From: CAYUIS01 sp964444825
Lineage (GTDB): Bacteria; Chloroflexota; Anaerolineae; B4-G1
Length of the DNA stretch: 13,169 nt
Direction of reading: 5' to 3'
Assembly (NCBI GenBank): GCA_964444825.1
Contig: CAYUIS010000150.1
Span: 1 to 13,169, forward strand
Under the pieces are notes generated by a model. It was not told the DNA's origin, did no database searches, and worked only from the letters and a program-made list of their open reading frames with translations. Below, in pieces: positions 11,031-13,169 of this stretch (positions within the stretch are counted from its first letter, which is position 1; the number at the start of each line of letters is the position of its first letter). Both the position numbers and the translations under genes were made by a program.

Positions 11031-11714
11031 TCAGTCTAGCAACAAAGACGAGATGCTTGCCTCATCAACATCCCTTACATGCCCATCCAAAAACGCATCC
11101 AGGCCGCCAAACCACGCCAACACCTCATCCCGCTGTATCTTTGTGGGCCTGGTAGATGCAAACGCCCCAAACGACGACCATTTCCATTCGCGAAAATCCT
11201 GCACAAGCCCGTGCTTTTGGGGATTGCGGTGAATGTAAGCGATCAGCGTGATGAAATAGGCATCGCTATCCACCAATCTACGACCGAAAGGGGTCTCAAA
11301 CAATACCCCCGTTCTGTTGGTTGCCTTGTTCAAGGCGCGGGCATAGGCGATGAACATGTTATTAAAAGCCCGGCTCGGTTGGCGCAACTTGAAGATTGGT
11401 CCAATCTTGGAGATTGGACCAATCTGCGCGCGTGGTTGGCGTAACTTGATTGGTTCAATCTTGGAGATTGAACCAATCTTTATCTGCGCGCGGTGATACG
11501 ATTCCTGTTCCTCTTCCGACCGTGTGCGGATGAAAAAGTGAAAGTGATTGGGCAGGAGACAATAGGCAAAAGTCTCGGCCACAGGTTGGATATGTTTGGC
11601 AAAAAGCCGCAAGAAGTAAGTATAGTTGCGAGGTTCGACAAAGAGATTCTCGCGGTTGTTGCCGCGATTGTAGATATGATAGTATTGGCCGAATTGGAGA
11701 GGTTCGTTGGGCAT
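11031..11714 (-). CDS. REP-associated tyrosine transposase (RAYT, Y1/HUH family), 227 aa
   Basis: This is a single-stranded DNA endonuclease of the IS200-like Y1 transposase superfamily, RAYT branch, which in other bacteria acts on REP/REPIN palindromes. Visible features: YYHIYNRGNNREN at the N-terminus (11-23), the HUH pair H57/H59 in YCLLPNHFHFF, the helix with probable catalytic Y124 in NMFIAYARALNK, then RTGVLFETPFGRRLV and IAYIHRNPQKHGLV with WKWSSF (177-182), all standard. Residues ~77-113 (IGSISKIEPI, KLRQPRAQ, IGPISKIGPI, FKLRQP) are encoded by two in-frame 33-bp repeats plus flanks, inserted in the linker between the HUH motif and the tyrosine helix. ATG 11714 follows GGGAGA by 6 nt. 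Whether the insertion-bearing enzyme is active is unknown; no active-site residue is lost. Confidence 0.92.
   Translation of the reverse strand: MPNEPLQFGQYYHIYNRGNNRENLFVEPRNYTYFLRLFAKHIQPVAETFAYCLLPNHFHFFIRTRSEEEQESYHRAQIKIGSISKIEPIKLRQPRAQIGPISKIGPIFKLRQPSRAFNNMFIAYARALNKATNRTGVLFETPFGRRLVDSDAYFITLIAYIHRNPQKHGLVQDFREWKWSSFGAFASTRPTKIQRDEVLAWFGGLDAFLDGHVRDVDEASISSLLLD
11393..11425. repeat. 33-bp REPIN-like element inside the RAYT gene, copy 6
   Basis: AGATTGGTCCAATCT, spacer TGG, AGATTGGACCAATCT. It is read on the minus strand in the frame giving IGPISKIGPI. Confidence 0.93.
11447..11479. repeat. 33-bp REPIN-like element inside the RAYT gene, copy 7
   Basis: TGATTGGTTCAATCT, spacer TGG, AGATTGAACCAATCT: the GGTTC/GAACC subtype with one outer-base mismatch. 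It is read on the minus strand as IGSISKIEPI. Confidence 0.9.
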
Positions 11715-11727
11715 CGTGTGTCTCCCA

Positions 11728-11760
11728 AGATTGGTCCAATCTTTAAGATTGGACCAATCT
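11728..11760. repeat. 33-bp REPIN-like element, copy 8, 5' of the RAYT gene
   Basis: AGATTGGTCCAATCT, spacer TTA, AGATTGGACCAATCT. On the minus strand the spacer reads TAA and is the stop codon of the methyltransferase, whose last five residues (RLVQS) come from the repeat arm. Confidence 0.93.
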
Positions 11761-13169
11761 AAATACTTTCATCACCTCATCCCCCAAATGGTTGATCGCC
11801 TTGACGGCGATGCGCCCCCCGGCGGGTTTGTCAAATGGCCGGGAGGTATCGCTGTGGAGCGTCTCCCAGGCCTGGTGGTTGATCTCGGCCTTGAGGGTGG
11901 TCTTGAGCGCCCTGTATGGATCGTCAGCGCCCAGGAAATAGGCCTGCCGCACGAAAAAGCTCTCCTCGTTATAGTCGGTATCCACGAACCACATGGCGAT
12001 ACCCTCCGCGCCGTCGCTGCGCACCTCGCCGGTGCTGGGATGAAAGACGTCCACCCCGTTGATCTTGACCTGGATCTGCCCCTCCCCGGCCTCCAGCACC
12101 TCGATATCCGGCTCGCCAAAGATGACAAAAAGATTGCCCTTGCCGGTGGTCTTGAGATCGTCCCCCATGTGCAGGTCGGCGTTCATACGCGCCTTGAGGA
12201 TGGGGACGCGGCCCAGCCGGTCGAACTCGGTGGAGCGGGCGTCATAGTTAAAGGCGCAGGCGATCAGCACGTCGAAATCCGCCTCCCCCGCCTCCCGCGC
12301 CGCCGCCACCAGGTCGGGGCGCGCCACGGTGCCAAACTCGGGGCCGATAAAGACCCCCGCCCGTTTCTGCCTGCCGCTCTCTTCTCCGCCCTCGAAATAA
12401 CGCCCTTCGGCGCAGACGTAATGACCGGGCCAGGGCGTGAGCGAGCTAAACGTGATCCGGTCCTCCTTGTGGGCCTGCTGCACGCCGGCCATCCTGAGGT
12501 TTTCGAGGATCATCTGGGCAAAGCTCTGTCCCTTGCCATAACCGGCCTTGCCCTCCGCCACCAGGTCGATCAGCTCGTCGTCCTCGTCCACGCCCAGCAC
12601 GCGGTGTGGGGAGAGGCTTTCGACGGTGAACGGCCCGGCCACGCGCACCGTTTTTGGATCCACGTAGGGTTTGTCGTAGAGATATTCGTGATCGGCTTTG
12701 GCGGCGATGGACCCGTCGATCTCTTTTTGACGGGCGATACGCTGCTCCCACCATTTGGAATGTAGATTGCGGATTTCAGATTTTAGATTGCCTTCCAACT
12801 CGCGGGGGATCTCCCATTCCTCCCAGTTTTTGCCCAGCGCGTCATTCAGTGCTTTACGCAGGGGTTCTAGTTCCTCCTGAAAGGTCTCCCAGATGACGTC
12901 GATCTCGGCGTTGTTGGCAATATCTCTGAGCATAATGTGGGGAACACGCTCGTAAACAAAACCCTGGCGGATATTGCCATAGGTTGGTTCTTCGGAAGGA
13001 AAGGTGCGTAAAAGTTCGGCTTCCTTCTGCTGGCCCTCGCGGCTGTCCTTCAGGAGGTAGTAGGGGTAGCGGGCGCCCATGATACGGGCGCGGGCCAGCG
13101 CCAGCGCCACGCGGGAGGTATCGATCGTGATCCAGCGCCGGCCCCACTGCTCGGCGACGTAGGCGGTGG
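11743..13169 (-). CDS. Adenine-specific DNA methyltransferase (Mod-like), C-terminal part, 5' end outside window
   Basis: About 475 codons are present and the frame runs off the window edge, so the true start is outside; the GTG at 13110 is internal. The first complete codons give TAYVAEQWGRRWITIDTSR, then VALALARARIMGARYPYY. In the site-specific methyltransferases I recall, this segment directly follows the SAM-binding DPxxGSGT motif. The catalytic motif is not visible. The rest matches their conserved C-terminal region: PYVDPKTVRVAGPFTVESLSP, GVQQAHKEDRITFSSL, VFIGPEFGTVARPDLVAAA, CAFNYDA, ARMNADLHM, GNLFVIFGEPD. Likely role: DNA modification in a restriction or phage-defence system, inferred. 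Residues near 12763-12791 (NLKSEIRNL) look repeat-derived, and a 33-bp repeat supplies the last residues RLVQS and the TAA stop. Confidence 0.8.
   Translation of the reverse strand, partial: TAYVAEQWGRRWITIDTSRVALALARARIMGARYPYYLLKDSREGQQKEAELLRTFPSEEPTYGNIRQGFVYERVPHIMLRDIANNAEIDVIWETFQEELEPLRKALNDALGKNWEEWEIPRELEGNLKSEIRNLHSKWWEQRIARQKEIDGSIAAKADHEYLYDKPYVDPKTVRVAGPFTVESLSPHRVLGVDEDDELIDLVAEGKAGYGKGQSFAQMILENLRMAGVQQAHKEDRITFSSLTPWPGHYVCAEGRYFEGGEESGRQKRAGVFIGPEFGTVARPDLVAAAREAGEADFDVLIACAFNYDARSTEFDRLGRVPILKARMNADLHMGDDLKTTGKGNLFVIFGEPDIEVLEAGEGQIQVKINGVDVFHPSTGEVRSDGAEGIAMWFVDTDYNEESFFVRQAYFLGADDPYRALKTTLKAEINHQAWETLHSDTSRPFDKPAGGRIAVKAINHLGDEVMKVFRLVQS
12763..12791. repeat. Short AT-rich direct repeat inside the methyltransferase gene
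   Basis: TAGATTGC occurs at 12763-12770 and 12784-12791, 21 bp (7 codons) apart, around GGATTTCAGATTT. On the minus strand it encodes NLKSEIRNL, a peptide typical of an AATCTGAAATC-type dispersed repeat that I have seen translated in many drafts. It is visibly more AT-rich than its surroundings and is stop-free in this frame. Confidence 0.5.

Larger units (their letters stand above)
11377..11490. repeat. 57-bp tandem duplication carrying repeat copies 6 and 7
   Basis: The flanking motif GGTTGGCGCAACTT (11377-11390) recurs as GGTTGGCGTAACTT (11434-11447), 57 bp or 19 codons later, and TGCGCGCG follows both repeats. Each unit contains one 33-bp element, so element and flanks were duplicated together, keeping the RAYT frame. 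Confidence 0.8.
10995..11760 (-). mobile_element. RAYT unit bracketed by its REPIN-like repeats
   Basis: A single-gene unit of 766 bp runs from full repeat copy 5 to full repeat copy 8 and contains the RAYT gene, with two further copies inside. The outer copies lie 3 bp from the stop codon and 13 bp before the start codon. This mirrors the known arrangement of REP-associated transposases next to REP/REPIN palindromes. The unit lies between the methyltransferase and helicase genes, all on the same strand, and may have split a former two-gene operon. No target-site duplication is apparent, as expected for HUH single-strand transposition. Confidence 0.65.

Noticed and set aside
10963..11760. CRISPR array from the repeated AGATTGG motifs
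   Set aside because: Copies are irregularly spaced, alternate in orientation by construction, lie inside coding frames and have no spacer-sized unique units.
1..13169. tRNA or rRNA genes
   Set aside because: I found no cloverleaf with a T-loop GTTCRANNC and acceptor stem, and no rRNA-like conserved segments on either strand.

Overview
The window reads as a piece of a Chloroflexota (possibly Anaerolineae-like) genome, most likely a draft or metagenome assembly. This is inferred, not proven. The grounds are the high GC content, frequent GTG/TTG starts behind strong GGAGG-type ribosome sites, a secreted protein ending in the YLPLVVRN-type tail I associate with exported Chloroflexota proteins, a LAL/MalT-type HTH, and short palindromic repeats scattered through genes. 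A run of 100 Ns (2263-2362) is a scaffold gap whose two edges are the same 55 bp.

Layout. (1) 182-1110, minus strand: a tight three-gene cluster of a four-helix membrane protein, a damaged DUF427 protein and a three-helix CBU_0592-like membrane protein. (2) 1296-3214: two divergent short-chain dehydrogenases, one resembling the chlorophyll b reductase (NOL/NYC1) branch. They share a control region with two back-to-back promoters of the same geometry and twin palindromes between them. (3) 3249-7399, minus strand: a TatD-family metal hydrolase, a 908-residue secreted protein with twelve ~59-residue repeats, and a small LuxR-type HTH gene. The HTH gene has a frameshift-prone start and a long structured leader behind a near-consensus promoter. 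(4) 7946-8821: a ferredoxin-nitroreductase fusion. (5) 8885-13169, minus strand: a defence-like block with a RelE-like/UvrD helicase fusion, a REP-associated tyrosine transposase (RAYT), and the C-terminal part of an adenine-specific DNA methyltransferase cut by the window edge.

The most interesting system is the RAYT and its apparent repeat family. The element is a 15-mer palindrome (AGATTGGTCCAATCT), a 3-nt spacer and the reverse complement of the 15-mer, 33 bp in all (11 codons). I find six full copies and two solo 15-mers. Six of the eight lie in or beside the RAYT block, and the RAYT is tightly bracketed by two full copies. Some spacer versions have no stop codon in any of the six frames, and copies sit in frame inside the helicase and twice inside the RAYT itself. 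Another copy supplies the last five residues and the stop codon of the methyltransferase. Arm sequences match each other within each copy across two subfamilies, as expected of a REPIN-like element processed as a folded hairpin. A second, unrelated short repeat appears to have inserted in frame into the DUF427 gene.
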